A DNA stretch of 64,000 bases, from positions 12,534,001 to 12,598,000 of the forward strand of contig NW_026622886.1 of the NCBI RefSeq assembly GCF_023065955.2. Reading direction: 5' to 3'. The stretch's first letter is position 1, and the number at the start of each line of letters is the position of its first letter. Source of the DNA: Ursus arctos (Eukaryota; Chordata; Mammalia; Carnivora; Ursidae). The translations under genes were made by a program, and so were the position numbers. The notes under the pieces were generated by a model. That model worked only from the letters and a program-made list of their open reading frames with translations. It was not told where the DNA came from and ran no database searches. Shown in pieces: positions 46,558 to 57,529 of the stretch.

Positions 46558-46959
46558 CTGGGATATTGGCCATTCTAATAGGCACATAGAAGCATCTCAT
46601 AGTTGCTTTAACTCACATTCCCTTGATGATATGTGATGTGGAGCATCTTATAATATACTCACTTGTTATCTTTACATCTTTCTTGGTGAAACATCTGTTT
46701 AGGTCTTTTGCTCATTTTTAACTCAGATTGTTTATGTTCTTATTGTTGAGTTTTAGGAGTTCTTTGTACATTTTAAATAACAGCAGTTTTTGTTTTTGTT
46801 TTTAATGATATGTCTTACAAATATTTTCTCTCAGCCTGTGGCTTGTCTTCTCATTCTCTGGAAACATAGAAATTTTTAAAATGGAAAATGTCATTGAAAT
46901 TAAACACACATACATACACCCCCACACAATGGATGGTTAAACAATAATACAGAGTGGAC

Positions 46960-47620
46960 ACAGCTGAAAACAGTGCTAGCAAATTGGAAAACAGGTCTGA
47001 GCAAATCACCCAGAGTTGGAAAACATGTAAATGCTATTAAGATATATGAAACAAAGAGTGTGAAACTCAAATGTCTAAAAGAGCTCAGGAGGGAGAGAAC
47101 TGGGGAAATGCGCAAGAGGTGGTCATCAAAGTAATAATGATTAAGAATTTTCTAAAATTGAAGAAAGACATAAAGTATTCATCTCAACACACTATGGGAG
47201 CCTGCAGAGTGTCAAAGACAAAGAAAATGCATTAAAAGATAGAAAAACCAAAAGATAGTTTTTCTACAGATGAATGAGTTCCATAATTAGATCTGTAGAA
47301 AATTTCTTGTCAGCACTAAAATTTGTCAGAAGACAATGAAATAATGTCTGTGAAGTGATGAGGAAAATGATTTCTGAGAGCAGAACCCTATAATTAGCTA
47401 AGCTACCATTCAAGACTATGGATAAAATAAAGGTTTTTTTACATGTAAAAACAGAAAATTCACTAGTCAGACACCTGAACAGAAAGATTTGCTAAAAGCT
47501 ATAACATAGTACTAAAAAATTGAACCTAGAAAGGAGTGAAAAGCAAGAAACAATGATAAGAAAAAAGATAAGTATTGACTGCAAAACAAAGATACACTGC
47601 TTATTTTGGGGAGAGGGGGA
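46960..47620 (+). repeat. Old L1 ORF1 / HAL1-like remnant
   Basis: Sense text resembling the second half of an old L1 ORF1: 'attaagaattttctaaaatt', 'gaagaaagacataaag', 'gtcaaagacaaagaaaatgc', 'cagaacccta' and 'acacctgaacagaaagattt'. Heavily gapped; no frame. Distinct from, and opposite to, the antisense L1 just left. Confidence 0.45.
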
Positions 47621-47679
47621 GGTAGGTTAGGAATGTTAAAAAACTAGTGAAAAAAATTTTTTTCCAAATGAATAGCTTA

Positions 47680-47945
47680 TTTTTCTAACATTATTTACTA
47701 AATAAATAATGTTCCCAATAGAACTGAAATGTCATCTTTATCATATATTAAATTCTTTTATAAACAATTTATTTTGAACTTCCTATTATCTTCCCAGTGA
47801 GCCATTCACCTTTTGACAAATCAATATTATACTATTTTGATTATAGTAGTAGCTCTATAATACATTTTAAAATCTGTTTGAGGAATTTCACCCTTTTTGA
47901 TTTTTTCTAAAATTTTCTTGGCCACTTTTATTTTTCATGCTCTAG
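47680..47945 (-). repeat. Old L1 ORF2 fragment, antisense
   Basis: 'ttatactattttgattatag', 'tagtagctctataatacatt' and 'attttcttggccacttttat' match the antisense reverse-transcriptase end of L1 ORF2. Confidence 0.5.
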
Positions 47946-47947
47946 AC

Positions 47948-48161
47948 CAAGGGTCAGCACACTTTCTCTATAAAAAGCCAGACAGTAAGTATATTAGACT
48001 TTGAGTACATACCACAACTACTCAACTCTGCCATTGTGAAGGAAGTCATAAATAATATGTAAATGAATGGACATGTCTATGTTCTAATAAAGCTTTATTT
48101 ATAAAACATGCAGCAGGCTCTAATTTGGCTGGTGAACAGTAGTTTGCCAATTCCTGCTCTA
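47948..48161 (-). repeat. MER3-like hAT DNA transposon, near complete
   Basis: Begins 'agggtcagcacactttctct', includes 'ccacaactactcaactctgc', 'aataaagctttatttataaa', 'cagcaggctctaatttggct', and ends 'agtagtttgccaattcctgc'. Both terminal inverted repeats are recognisable. Best-preserved member of this family in the window. Confidence 0.65.
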
Positions 48162-48169
48162 AACCATTC

Positions 48170-48760
48170 TTACTTACTAAGTTTGCCACATTCTTTTTGA
48201 GTTCTGTCTTCAGGGTTTGTCACTTTAATTGTGCCTCAGTTTTCCATGTGATCTTGAATATCTCACTAGTATAATACCATCATACTACTTCGGAAGTCTG
48301 TATATAGGACTTACCTAGTTGAGGGCAAAGACAATTCCTGGCTTCAAGATGTAACAGAGTGTTTAACACAGACTAGATGCTCAATGAACACTGTCAAAAG
48401 AAGGTAGAGAGAGGGGAATCTAACCCTCTTGTTTGATATTGCGGAAACATACTTTCTCAGATTTGCAAAATAAGTTAATGACAAAATGGATAAACAAACA
48501 AGAAGAACTATAGTATAGAAAAATAAGGGCTGGGTTGGAATTAACACAGAAGCTCTATGGAAGTTTATGCTTGGCAAGCAGAGGTCAAAGAGAAAGTCAT
48601 GCTTAAGCAAAGAGCTAAAGGATGAGCAAGCTAAAGGAGGAGCAAGGATGCTCCAGAAAGAAGAGAAGGCACACAGATAGGCTTAGAGGTGAGAGAGAGC
48701 ATGGTTGATCTGCAATAGTTTGGTGGGGCTGGAGCTTGGAAGGAAAGGTGGATCGGGGAG
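48170..48760. repeat. MIR/L2 remnants
   Basis: A short antisense MIR-like part (48205-48270) and a sense L2 tail ('gagggcaaagacaattcctg', about 48320-48400) are followed by an antisense L2 block (48540-48740) with 'gcaagcagaggtcaaagaga', 'aggaggagcaaggatgctcc' and 'gtttggtggggctggagctt'. Confidence 0.4.
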
Positions 48761-50469
48761 GGAAACAGAGGGTAGGTAAAATAATAGACTCAAGTGAATC
48801 AAAGGGTAAGGAAGAACCTGTAACTGAACTCTAGACTTAGGAGCAAATTCCTTTACCTAATAGAGATTTCCCAGGCTGAGCAAGCAAAGTTCCAGATGAA
48901 GTAAAGGGAATGGGGGTGTATCTAAGCAAAGAAAGATATTACAGTCTTGGGCAAATTGTGATTAGGCTCAAGCAGGGGAATGGAATGAAGCCCGGTGTAA
49001 GGGGCCAGAGAAAGAGCAGCCAATGGGCCAGTTGAGAACATCTGCTCACAACTGTAATGGGAACAAAGGGAGAAGGAACACACACACACCCAGGAGCTCG
49101 CCTGCCAAACAGTCGTTAGTGTGCTATTCTCTTGTTCCCGCTCTGTACTCTCCTGATCAAACGCACAGCAGCAACATGATGTGCTCTCTGGGGCAGAGAA
49201 AGATTTCAGCAATTGGGGGTGCAGGGGGCGGGGTATGAATGGGAACATCTGCTCTATGAAGACACTTGAAAAGTAACCTTCTATTCGCTTGGGGAAAACA
49301 TCTGGGCCACACAGCCCAGACCACCAGTGGAGCAGTAAGTGGAGAAAGATTGGGGGAGTTGATGAGGAAGGAGGCAGAGTGGATGCAGAGTGAGCTGTAA
49401 GCTAGACAGGAATGACATGGGCTCTGTGGGAGGGGTGTAGCTCCTCTGGAGAGGTCAGTCATTTGGGGACTCTCTCATGCGAAGACAAAAGGCAGATGGA
49501 ATTTTCACCCACTGAGCTCACTGAAAAGGCTTACTTGGTCCATGCCACTTGGAAAACCATTCCCAACTCTTTAGTCTTCAGAGTGCTAAAACATCAAGTG
49601 GTGAACAGCTACCATGAGAAGGAAAGAAGGAAACTTCTAACAGCCTCATTCAATTTTAGGAAGGTGTGTGTGGACAGGGAAGAAAGGAACAAAACTTTGA
49701 GATGAATAGACAGGGGTCCTTGAATTTGAGATATTTCTCATGCATTAGCCTCCATCTCCAGTCAACCCATTAATTTGGGAAATCCAACTTCAATTACTTC
49801 AGGTGAATTACAACATCATAAAGTTTTCTTCAATTCATCCACCAACAAGTATGTTATTGAGTTTCAATCCATTTTTTAGGACCATGCAAGGCTCTGAAGC
49901 CAATTAAGAGAAATAACTTTTAGTAAATAGTTGTATAGAGTTTTTCAACTTTCAAAATCTGGAAGTCGAGGGAAATAACATGCAGAGAATAAAATTACTT
50001 TCCAGGATCACTCAACTGGTAAAGGAGTAGATCTTGTACTGGTTTCAGTTTTCTGGCTTTAATTCTGGTATTCTTTCTATAAGTTCATGCTTTCTTTCCT
50101 ATGTGAAAAGGCAAAGGAATCTTTTCTAGCTGGAAAGGTAAGGTGGCCAAGCAGGAAACAGTTAAAGAGATATTGCAAAGCTAAGTCTGGAACAAAGCGT
50201 TTGCTTCGAGCCATAAGGCCATTCAACACTGGCAAAAGAGAGACCAATGGGAAGAATAGAAGGGAGGAAAGGAACCCAGATAAGGGTGACAGGTATGATC
50301 TTTACTACATCTGAATCTCTAGTTTAGACAGATGTTGGTGCTCAACTGTCTCATTTCTGGAACTCTAAGGTAGAATAACTGGGCACCTCTGCACATCTGG
50401 GGCCAATTGCAGTTGTAGGAAGTAAATGCTGAAAAAAAAAAAAAAATCCTGGGGCCAGTGAAAGGCATA
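48761..50469. other. No gene recognised
   Basis: Mixed sequence, less AT-rich than average around 48900-49500, with open frames of up to 108 codons overlapping on both strands (48922-49462). No domain, initiation context or splice pattern supports a gene. A14 run at 50431-50444. Confidence 0.35.
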
Positions 50470-50670
50470 GACACAGTTACCTGACATTGTGCAATCACTG
50501 GGTCAAGACACTGTATTAGGTTCTTTACATCTTTGTAACAGCCTTTCAAAGTAGGCTTTATCTTCCTTACTTTATGAAAAAGGAAACTGAGGCTCAGGTC
50601 ACATATCTAGTGAGTAGAAACAGAAAGTTAGATTTCCAAACTTCTCATGGCACAGAGGCTTTGTATGATT
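50470..50670 (+). repeat. MIR SINE remnant
   Basis: 'gacactgtattaggttcttt', 'acatctttgtaacagccttt', 'tttatgaaaaaggaaactga' and 'ggctcaggtcacatatctag' follow sense MIR order. Confidence 0.65.
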
Positions 50671-51797
50671 GGGGTCCATGACTGAGGTCATTGCATATGG
50701 CTTATAATTACAGAAATTAGAGTTTGAGTCACATCATATCATGTTACCCACAAGCTACCCCTGATTCTCTATCCAACATTTTATATTGGACAAATCAGTT
50801 TAAATGAACCAACAAAGGACAGCAGAAGGAAAAAAATCCCCAAAAGGTAGCCTGGTTTGTGTCTGAATCTGATTAGTCATTGCTCTGTTCATTGCAGCTG
50901 GTGATGTAGATGGTTGGGAAAGCAGGGATCTGGAATCAGAACCATCACCTGGGAGGAGTGAGGGTAGGAAAGCAAACCCAGGTATCAGACTTGTGAGGGA
51001 GTTCAGATCCATGTGCAGAACAACTGCACCTTGAAGGAATGGCAGCAGACAACAGGTGGTAGGTCAGTAAAGCAATGGACACCAGAGAAGTCCATGGCAG
51101 AGCACAGCATGTCCTGACCCATGGAAGGAACATATTGAAAGGGAATGTTGGGAACAGGCAAGCACGCATATTTGAACTTGCTTGACTAAAGGATGGGACT
51201 TCTGCCTAGGCACGCACAGCTTCAAAGGAGACACATTTGGAAGAGGAAAGGAGAAGAATTAGCAGAATACAAGAGCAGGCTATGCCAGGAGACCCAGGCA
51301 GACAGGCAGAAACAGCTGGCACCTGGAGAGCAGAGGCCCACCCACCACCATAGATGATGATTCTAGTTCTTGGGAGGTGATTGGCAAAACAATGCAAAGT
51401 TTGCAGCATGGATAGGTTAGCAAGGGAGAGGCTCACACGTGGGAACAAAATAGGAGTTAAATTCCCTGGAGGATAGTATAAGCCTGCCTCTTTACCTGAA
51501 TTTAATCCATTCCTAAAAACCTGTTGGATAGCAAATGTTCAGATAATGGGAACCCATAGTCCCTTATTTTTAAAAATTAATAATCATAATAACAATAATA
51601 ATAATACAGTTGTGTCCTTTAACCCCCAAACATCTCTAAATGTCACTAATCAGCCATATTATAGTCCAATAAGGATTTCTGCACAAATAAACCAAAAGTA
51701 CTTTAATAACTTTTTATATCCTCCCACATAAGAAAAGATATTCATAGTAGATATAGACAAAATTATGATAAACGTATTTTTTACGCAGTCACCTTTC
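50671..51797. other. No gene recognised; (AAT)n-rich run at 51577-51607
   Basis: Unassigned. Contains an imperfect AAT/ATA simple repeat. No gene evidence. Confidence 0.35.
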
Positions 51798-52394
51798 TTA
51801 ACTGTACTTTATACTTTCCAATCTTTCTTCCAGTGAATGGACTTTCCAAAGCATCTCAGACCTACCAACTTTCTTTACAGGCTTTCCATTTTCTGAGGAG
51901 ACATCATCACTTAATGTGGGGAAGACAGTGATAACACATAACATGTTGAAATAACGAGATGCAATTTTATTAGAACTGAGAGGCAACAGCAAAAAATTGT
52001 GATGCTCATCATCTATAATCATAGGTGACAAGCAATTTTGCCATATATACGCTGGTGGGTTTTTTTTTGTAAATATTTGAGTAAATATTTGAGAGTTCAG
52101 GTAGTAAGGGATTTCTGTACAAAACAGAAGCAGATCTTGGAGACAACAATAGTAAGAGATAAACCTGTAATTTACCATTTTTGAGTTCTTTTTATGTGCC
52201 CCAGGCATACTAAAAGCAGTAAAATCTTGCCATTGGGCTTTGTTAAGTGCAGGTTGCTTTGTTTCAAGGTGAAAAAAATCCTGTGCAGCCAACTGGAACT
52301 CCTGTGTCCAGGAACCAATTTCCAAATATCCAAACTTGAGTGGGGTGAGTAAGCAGGGGCTTTTAGTGTGAAGTAGATACCTCATTTCATCCAT
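51798..52394 (-). other. 198-codon open frame, unrecognised, probably not a gene
   Basis: The longest open frame outside the L1. The conceptual protein has no signal peptide, repeated motif or domain I recognise; the composition is ordinary with several Cys and aromatic residues. Its 5' end overlaps MIR-like sequence (52370-52394), which argues against a conserved start. A chance open frame of this size is plausible in 64 kb searched in six frames. It could also be an unrecognised retrocopy fragment. Confidence 0.2.
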
Positions 52395-52495
52395 TTTACA
52401 GGTAAAAAAGCAGAGGTCAGATGGCTAATAAATGGTAGATCCTGGATGTGAAACAAGATCTGTAGAGTCCAAAGCCTGTGCACAGAATGTCAGAT
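52370..52495 (+). repeat. MIR 3' fragment
   Basis: 'atccattttacaggtaaaaa', 'agcagaggtcagatggctaa', 'gatcctggatgtgaaacaag' and 'gtagagtccaaagcctgtgc' fit the 3' half of a MIR. A possible 5' part lies at about 52185-52215. Confidence 0.6.
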
Positions 52496-52591
52496 GCCAG
52501 AACTACATAACTCTAACCCCAATTAGTTGATAAGCATCTGATGCCTGGGTCAGTATATCTTAAATCTCAGTGATACAAAGCTTCTTTGAAA

Positions 52592-52813
52592 GCAGGGATA
52601 GGCTAATTTGTCTATAAAAGGCCAAATAGTAAAGATCTTAGGCTTCGTGGGCTATATATTCTCTCTTGAGACTACTCTATCTTTGTAGCCAGAAAGTAAC
52701 CACAGAAAATACATAAATAATTGGGTTCTAGTTAAGCTTCAGTAAAACTGAACTTATAAAAGCAGGTAGAGAGTGGGATGTAGCCTGTGGGCCATAGTTT
52801 GCTGACTTCTCTT
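52592..52813 (-). repeat. MER3-like hAT DNA transposon remnant
   Basis: 'gggataggctaatttgtcta', 'aggccaaatagtaaagatct', 'taggcttcgtgggctatata' on the left and 'gtgggatgtagcctgtgggc', 'catagtttgctgacttctct' on the right give both ends of the element. Confidence 0.6.
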
Positions 52814-52920
52814 TTAAGGGAAAAAATTATTTCTGATACCCATGGATTTATTTATTTTAGGATCCTCAGAATCTATGGACTTGAATTTTAAAAATTCTCA
52901 CTTAAGAACAGTCATTTCAC

Positions 52921-53129
52921 AGAATGCCTGGGTGGCACAGCAGGTTAAAGCATCTGATGCTTGGTTTCGGCTCATGTCTGATTTCAGGGTTGTGAGATAG
53001 AGCCCCGAGGCAGGCTCTGTACTCAGGTCAGTCTGCTTGATTTTCTCTCTCCCTCTCTCTCTGCCCCCTCCCTGCTCATGTGCACACACACACACTCTCT
53101 CTCTCAAATGAATAAATCTTCAAAAAAAG
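52921..53129 (+). mobile_element. SINEC SINE joined to an L1 3' end
   Basis: Sense Can-SINE: 'gaatgcctgggtggcacagc', 'gatttcagggttgtgagata', CT-rich middle with (AC)n (53085-53095) and a tail 'aatgaataaatcttcaaaaa'. The tail runs straight into L1 3' sequence; see the next feature. Moderately diverged. Confidence 0.85.
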
Positions 53130-53472
53130 AAGTCAATCAAAGAAAGACAGTTATCATATGGTTTCACTCATATGTGGAACATAAGGAATAGTGTAGAGGA
53201 CAATAGGAGAAGGGAGGGCAAACTGAAGGGGAAGAAAGAAGAGAGGGAGACAACTCATATGAGACTCTTGATTCTGGGAAACAAATGGAGGGTTATGGAA
53301 AGGGAAGTGGGTGGCGGGATGGGGTTACTCAGTGATGGGCAATAAGGAGGACACATGATGTGATGAGCACTGGGTGTTATATGCAACAAATGAATCATTG
53401 AACATTATATCAAAAACTAAAGAGGTACCATACATTGGCTAACTGAATTTAAATTTTAAAAAAAGAAAAAAA
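53130..53472 (+). mobile_element. L1 3' end, strongly 5'-truncated
   Basis: Begins 'caatcaaagaaagacagtta' (end of ORF2) and continues with 'tcactcatatgtggaacata', a purine-rich 3' UTR, 'gagcactgggtgttatatgc', 'aatgaatcattgaac' and an A-rich tail. It parallels 39255-39600 of the full-length L1. An 8-bp word, 'tcatttca', recurs on both outer sides of the SINEC+L1 pair (52912-52919 and 53475-53482). Confidence 0.88.
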
Positions 53473-53479
53473 ACTCATT

Positions 53480-54374
53480 TCATGCACATACTTTTAATTT
53501 GTCAGTGAAAAAATGATCATTTTCTTTTTAACTGCTAAAATCATTTTTTTCAAGGTATCCTTGAAGGAAGAAAACAATTAAAAAATGCCATAGCATTCCC
53601 ACAGTCCTCTGACCACAGTGGAAGAAGAACAGTTCTAAATTATTTCCATCCTTCCACCTTCCTTCTGGGGAAATGGGAGGGAGAAAGGTGCGGACACACA
53701 ACATACAAGACTGGTTCTTGACACTCTTGGGAAGCATAAAGCTTGTAATCTGTAGCAAAGAATACAATATGCCAATGGGAGGATCAGAGAATTTTCCATT
53801 TATTGGTCATAGTTTTCTTACCTTCACTACCCTCTGGCCCCATTTGGGTTGAAGAGGCCTAATAGGTACCAGATGCTAGGGACTGATCTTTTAAAAGGAA
53901 CAGGAACTTATTCCCCTGTCAGGGCTAAGGGGTTCGAATTTTACATCTCACAGGAGTCGAACTCTAACCTCATTCTTAAAAACTGCCCACTAATGCCTTC
54001 TGCTTTCTCTTCTGTTCTTGTTAACCCATGTACTTCCTATTCATGAGGGCAATACTGATAATCCTATACCTGTACCACCTCTTCTGCAGATACCTTTCAG
54101 GCTGTGGGCATCACAATATCTGGTGCCCCCCTTTTCCTATGTCTGCATCCCCTCTTCCGCTTCATGTCTAAATCTGGCCCAGCGTAGAAAACTAAGTACT
54201 TAATAAATGACATGTACTGGGATAATTATGGGAATGCCTCTAAAGCTTTTCAGACTCCGGACACCTTGCATGGTACAAGACTTCCTCAATCAGACTTTCC
54301 ATCCCCTTGGACCTGAAATTCCATTGTTCTTTCATCATCTCCTTTTTCCCTTCCTGACTTTCCTCACACATTTT
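53480..54374. other. No gene recognised
   Basis: Unassigned. The region from 54018 shows C/T-rich text that may already be diverged sense L2. Open frames are under 80 codons. Confidence 0.35.
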
Positions 54375-54725
54375 GTCTTAAGACATCATTACTGTCATAT
54401 CTAGCATGCCCTTCCCAACCCTCTTGCCATTTTTTACTTGGCCAATGCCCACTTCTTCAAGACACAGATCAATGTACTTCTCCCTCCCTGAAGTCTTCCC
54501 GGGATCCCACAGCCAAAGGTGGTTACCACTTCTGGTGATCCCAAAGCACTATGTTCATACTCACATCCTGCCATTTTGTACATTATATTGTAATTCATTG
54601 GTTTACTATGAGTTCCAAGAAGACAAGAACATGTCTTATGCACCTCCCTGTTTCCCAGTTTCTAGTGCCTGGTAATAGAGAGCAGTCGGTGAAGACTACT
54701 TGACTGAATGAATGGATATCTTGAT
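54375..54725 (+). repeat. L2 LINE 3' region
   Basis: 'gcccacttcttcaagacaca', 'cttctccctccctgaagtct', 'ttactatgagttccaagaag', 'cagtttctagtgcctggtaa' and 'gactgaatgaatgg' fit a sense L2 3' end. Confidence 0.5.
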
Positions 54726-55310
54726 TGCTGGAACAGTGTTGATGTGGAAACTCCATTAAGATACCAAGAACCAATATTCCACCATTAGTCTTGGAACTAA
54801 TTCCTCAGACCATTACTCAGAAGAATTATTTTATGCGGAACTCCAAGATCTTCCTTCATTCATCCATACTTCTTTCATTCCTTTGAAACTCTGACAAGAC
54901 TAGGGGTGCTCAGGGCATACAATCTCCTCCTCCAAGAGAAATGTTTTCTTGGCCTCTCATGGATGTTTCAGGCACACTTTCTCAAGACCTGTAAAATGCT
55001 CTGTTAACATTCAGCCAATTGCTCTGCTCAGTGTATGTACTTGTGGCAGCCATCATTCAAGTTGTCCTGTCTTTACATTTTCCTCCCCAGTCCTCGTTAG
55101 TACTTGTGTGCTTGGGTGTATGTGTGTGGGTTTTGTCATTTGATAGCATCATTAAATTTCTATCTTTGAAGGTCAAAGCACAAAGATGAACCCTATATGC
55201 CCTAAGCATTTCAGTCAGTGCTTTACTGCTTTCTCTCCCCTTCAAAAAGAAGACACAAAATAAATAAACAAACAAAAACATCACTGTCTACTTTAGTTTT
55301 AAATGTCTCT
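54726..55310. other. No gene recognised
   Basis: Unassigned; short overlapping open frames only. Confidence 0.35.
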
Positions 55311-55311
55311 G

Positions 55312-55522
55312 GGGGCTCCTGGGTGCCTCAGTCAGTTTAGTATCTGAATTTTTATTTTGGCTACGGTCATGCCCTCAGGGTCATGAGATCAAGCCCCATG
55401 TCAGGCTCCACACTGGCACAGAGCCTGTTTAAAATTCTCTCTCTCTCTCCCTCTCCCTCTCCCTCTGCCCTTGCCCCCTCCCACTCATGAACGCTCTCTC
55501 TCTCTCTCTCTCAAAAAAAAAA
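55312..55522 (+). mobile_element. SINEC SINE, older copy
   Basis: 'gggctcctgggtgcctcagt', 'cctcagggtcatgagatcaa', 'gccccatgtcaggctccaca', followed by an expanded (CT)n/(CCCTCT)n middle and an A11 tail. No clear duplication; divergence and simple-repeat growth suggest an older insertion. Confidence 0.85.
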
Positions 55523-55653
55523 ATGTTTTGAAATGCTTCTAACTTCTGGTTGGTCTATCTAAGCATTGATAAGGTGTCTAGCACTTTGGTACCCAGACAT
55601 AACTATTACACTTCTTTTCTTTCTTGCCAAAGAAACTGTGCATCTAGTATTAG

Positions 55654-55853
55654 GTTTTTTTTTTTTTTAAGATTTTATTTATTTATCTGACAGAGAGAGA
55701 CAGTCAGTGAGAGAGGGAACACAGGCAGAGGGAGTGGGAGAGGAAGAAGCAGGATCCTAGTGGAGGAGCCTGATGTGGGGCTCGATCCCAGGACTCTGGG
55801 ATCATGCCCTGAGCTGAAGGCAGATGCTTAACGACTGAGCCACCCAGGCACCC
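55654..55853 (-). mobile_element. SINEC SINE, full length
   Basis: T12 tail, 'aagattttatttatttatct', antisense middle, 'ggggctcgatcccaggactc' and 'ctgagccacccaggcacccc'. Target-site duplication 'ctagtattag' at 55644-55653 and 55854-55863, perfect over 10 bp. Confidence 0.93.
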
Positions 55854-56104
55854 CTAGTATTAGTTTTATAACACAAACACACACAACAATGGGCTTTTTA
55901 CACACAGGCATAGACTTGAATACTGTTTCTGATCTGCAGTTTCATAGCTGCTTATACAGAAGTGACAAAAACACATGAAGTGGACACAGAGATGATAATG
56001 AAATCAGACAACTTATCACTTCCTATCAAATCTTATGATTAGCGTTCATTTCAAATCTTGGCATTACTTATCAGTGAGAAACTCCTTAGAATACTCTATT
56101 CATC

Positions 56105-56245
56105 AATTCTTTAAAGGCATATTTTTGGGTACCTTCAACAAATATGTACGCCAGGCACTGGAATACAAATTTAAATGGGACAGTCAAAATCCCTGAGGAG
56201 TTTTCAGTCCAATGGGAAAAACAGCAAAGGAAAGAGGCATTTGTG
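56105..56245 (-). repeat. L2 LINE 3' fragment
   Basis: 'ccttcaacaaatatgtacgc', 'caggcactggaatacaaatt', 'atccctgaggagttttcagt' and 'ccaatgggaaaaac' fit an antisense L2 3' end. Confidence 0.5.
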
Positions 56246-56489
56246 ACTCTCTGGGGCAGTTCTGTTGTCAAAGGGGTGCCCAGAATATCAGAAAAACAGA
56301 GAAAGTGCACTTAACCCCATCTTCCCAATATGTCACAGAAAACTGGGAAAGTGAGGAAAGAATTTTGACTTTGTAACACAGCACAATGACTATAGAAATA
56401 TCGTTGAGACAAGTATACCATGGGAGAAGACATTTGATCTCAATGACAGGAATAAAGTCACCGCTGCTAGCATTTCCATCTCCCCAAGA

Positions 56490-56800
56490 TTTTGTTCAAG
56501 TGTTACTGCTTAAATGGGTCTGTCTCTAACCACCATATTTAATTCTACAATCCTGCTCAGCATCCCTTCTGAACTTTCTTACCCTGCTCCACATTTCTGT
56601 TTAATAAAATACTCTTCACTTTCTGCCATTTTATATCACTTACTTTCATATTATGTTTAATTTCTATCTTCTGCCTTCCCTTCACTGCACAGCTAGAATA
56701 TAGGTTCCACAAAGACAGGGATATATTTTCATTCAATATTATATCCCAAATACCTAGAATAGTGCATGGTGCAAGAAAGCATTCAATAGTGAACCTTAGA
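56490..56800 (+). repeat. L2 LINE 3' region
   Basis: 'tgttcaagtgttactgctta', 'gtctgtctctaaccaccata', 'agaatataggttccacaaag', 'gggatatattttcattcaat' and 'cctagaatagtgcatggtgc' follow sense L2 order. Confidence 0.6.
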
Positions 56801-57179
56801 GATGCAACTAACTGAAAGGGCATGAAGGGCTGGAGCTTCATTTTGAGTAAAACTTTTAAAAATACCAGTGTTGTTCCATAGATTAACAACTACCCATTGT
56901 CATTGAACTGAGGAATTGCAGAAAAAGAAAATGATTCCTTGACGATTGTGTGCCCCTGCTTGTCAAAAATAATGATAAGGACCTTCCTAGGTGGGATGTA
57001 GGACTCTCCCATTTTGCCTCACACCCTATAGCCAATTTGATGCTTCATTGAGCTTACATCTTAAAAATAGTTCACAAGTGTCCATTTTCTCCATTCCAGC
57101 TTCCACAATCCAGCTCTAGGCCATGACCACCTTTAGGAATGCTAATGAGCAATTCATAAGTGGTCGTTCTGGCTCCAAC

Positions 57180-57340
57180 CTTGCCCACTTCTGATTCATT
57201 TTCTAGTCTGAAGCAAGAGGGATTATTCTAAGGCACAAATCTGTTCCTGCTTAAAAGCTTCAAATGTTTCCCATTTTCCTTATGATAAAGACCAAATTTT
57301 GAAACATGGGTTATGAAGCCAGCTTCCACTGGCTCATGAG
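57180..57340 (+). repeat. L2 LINE fragment
   Basis: 'ctgttcctgcttaaaagctt', 'caaatgtttcccattttcct' and 'tatgataaagaccaaatttt' match the part of L2 just before its 3' third. Confidence 0.5.
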
Positions 57341-57529
57341 AGCTGATTGTATACATGCCTTTCCAGTTCTGTGATTAGTAGCTTCACATGGGTAGCTTAA
57401 TATTTACCATGGTGAGAATATGGAAATTGACATGGAAATTGGCAAATAATACAAATCAGAGCTTTTCTGTTTAAAGAATTTTTTTTAATAGCATGCCACT
57501 GGACAAATCCCAATACCCATTTTTTTTTG

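Larger units (their letters stand above)
44690..46870 (-). mobile_element. Old L1 3' region, antisense, interrupted twice
   Basis: Left piece 44690-45010: 'agtatcatacagaacagttt', 'tccatagttttaccttttcc', 'ggcttctttcacttagtaat'. It resumes at about 46030 with 'ttattcacctactgaaggac', 'tgtgtggactcaagttttca' and 'tccacatccttgctaacatt', and again at 46558 with 'tattggccattctaataggc' to 'tggcttgtcttctcattctc'. These pieces are contiguous in an intact old L1. The interruptions are a younger L1 and a SINEC. Confidence 0.75.

Noticed and set aside
51798..52394. 198-codon frame as a host gene
   Set aside because: No recognised domain, no exon structure and MIR overlap at the start; kept only as a low-confidence item.
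53130..53472. A second full-length L1 starting near 53 kb
   Set aside because: Only the ORF2 end and 3' UTR are present, and the sequence to the left is a SINEC and non-L1 DNA.
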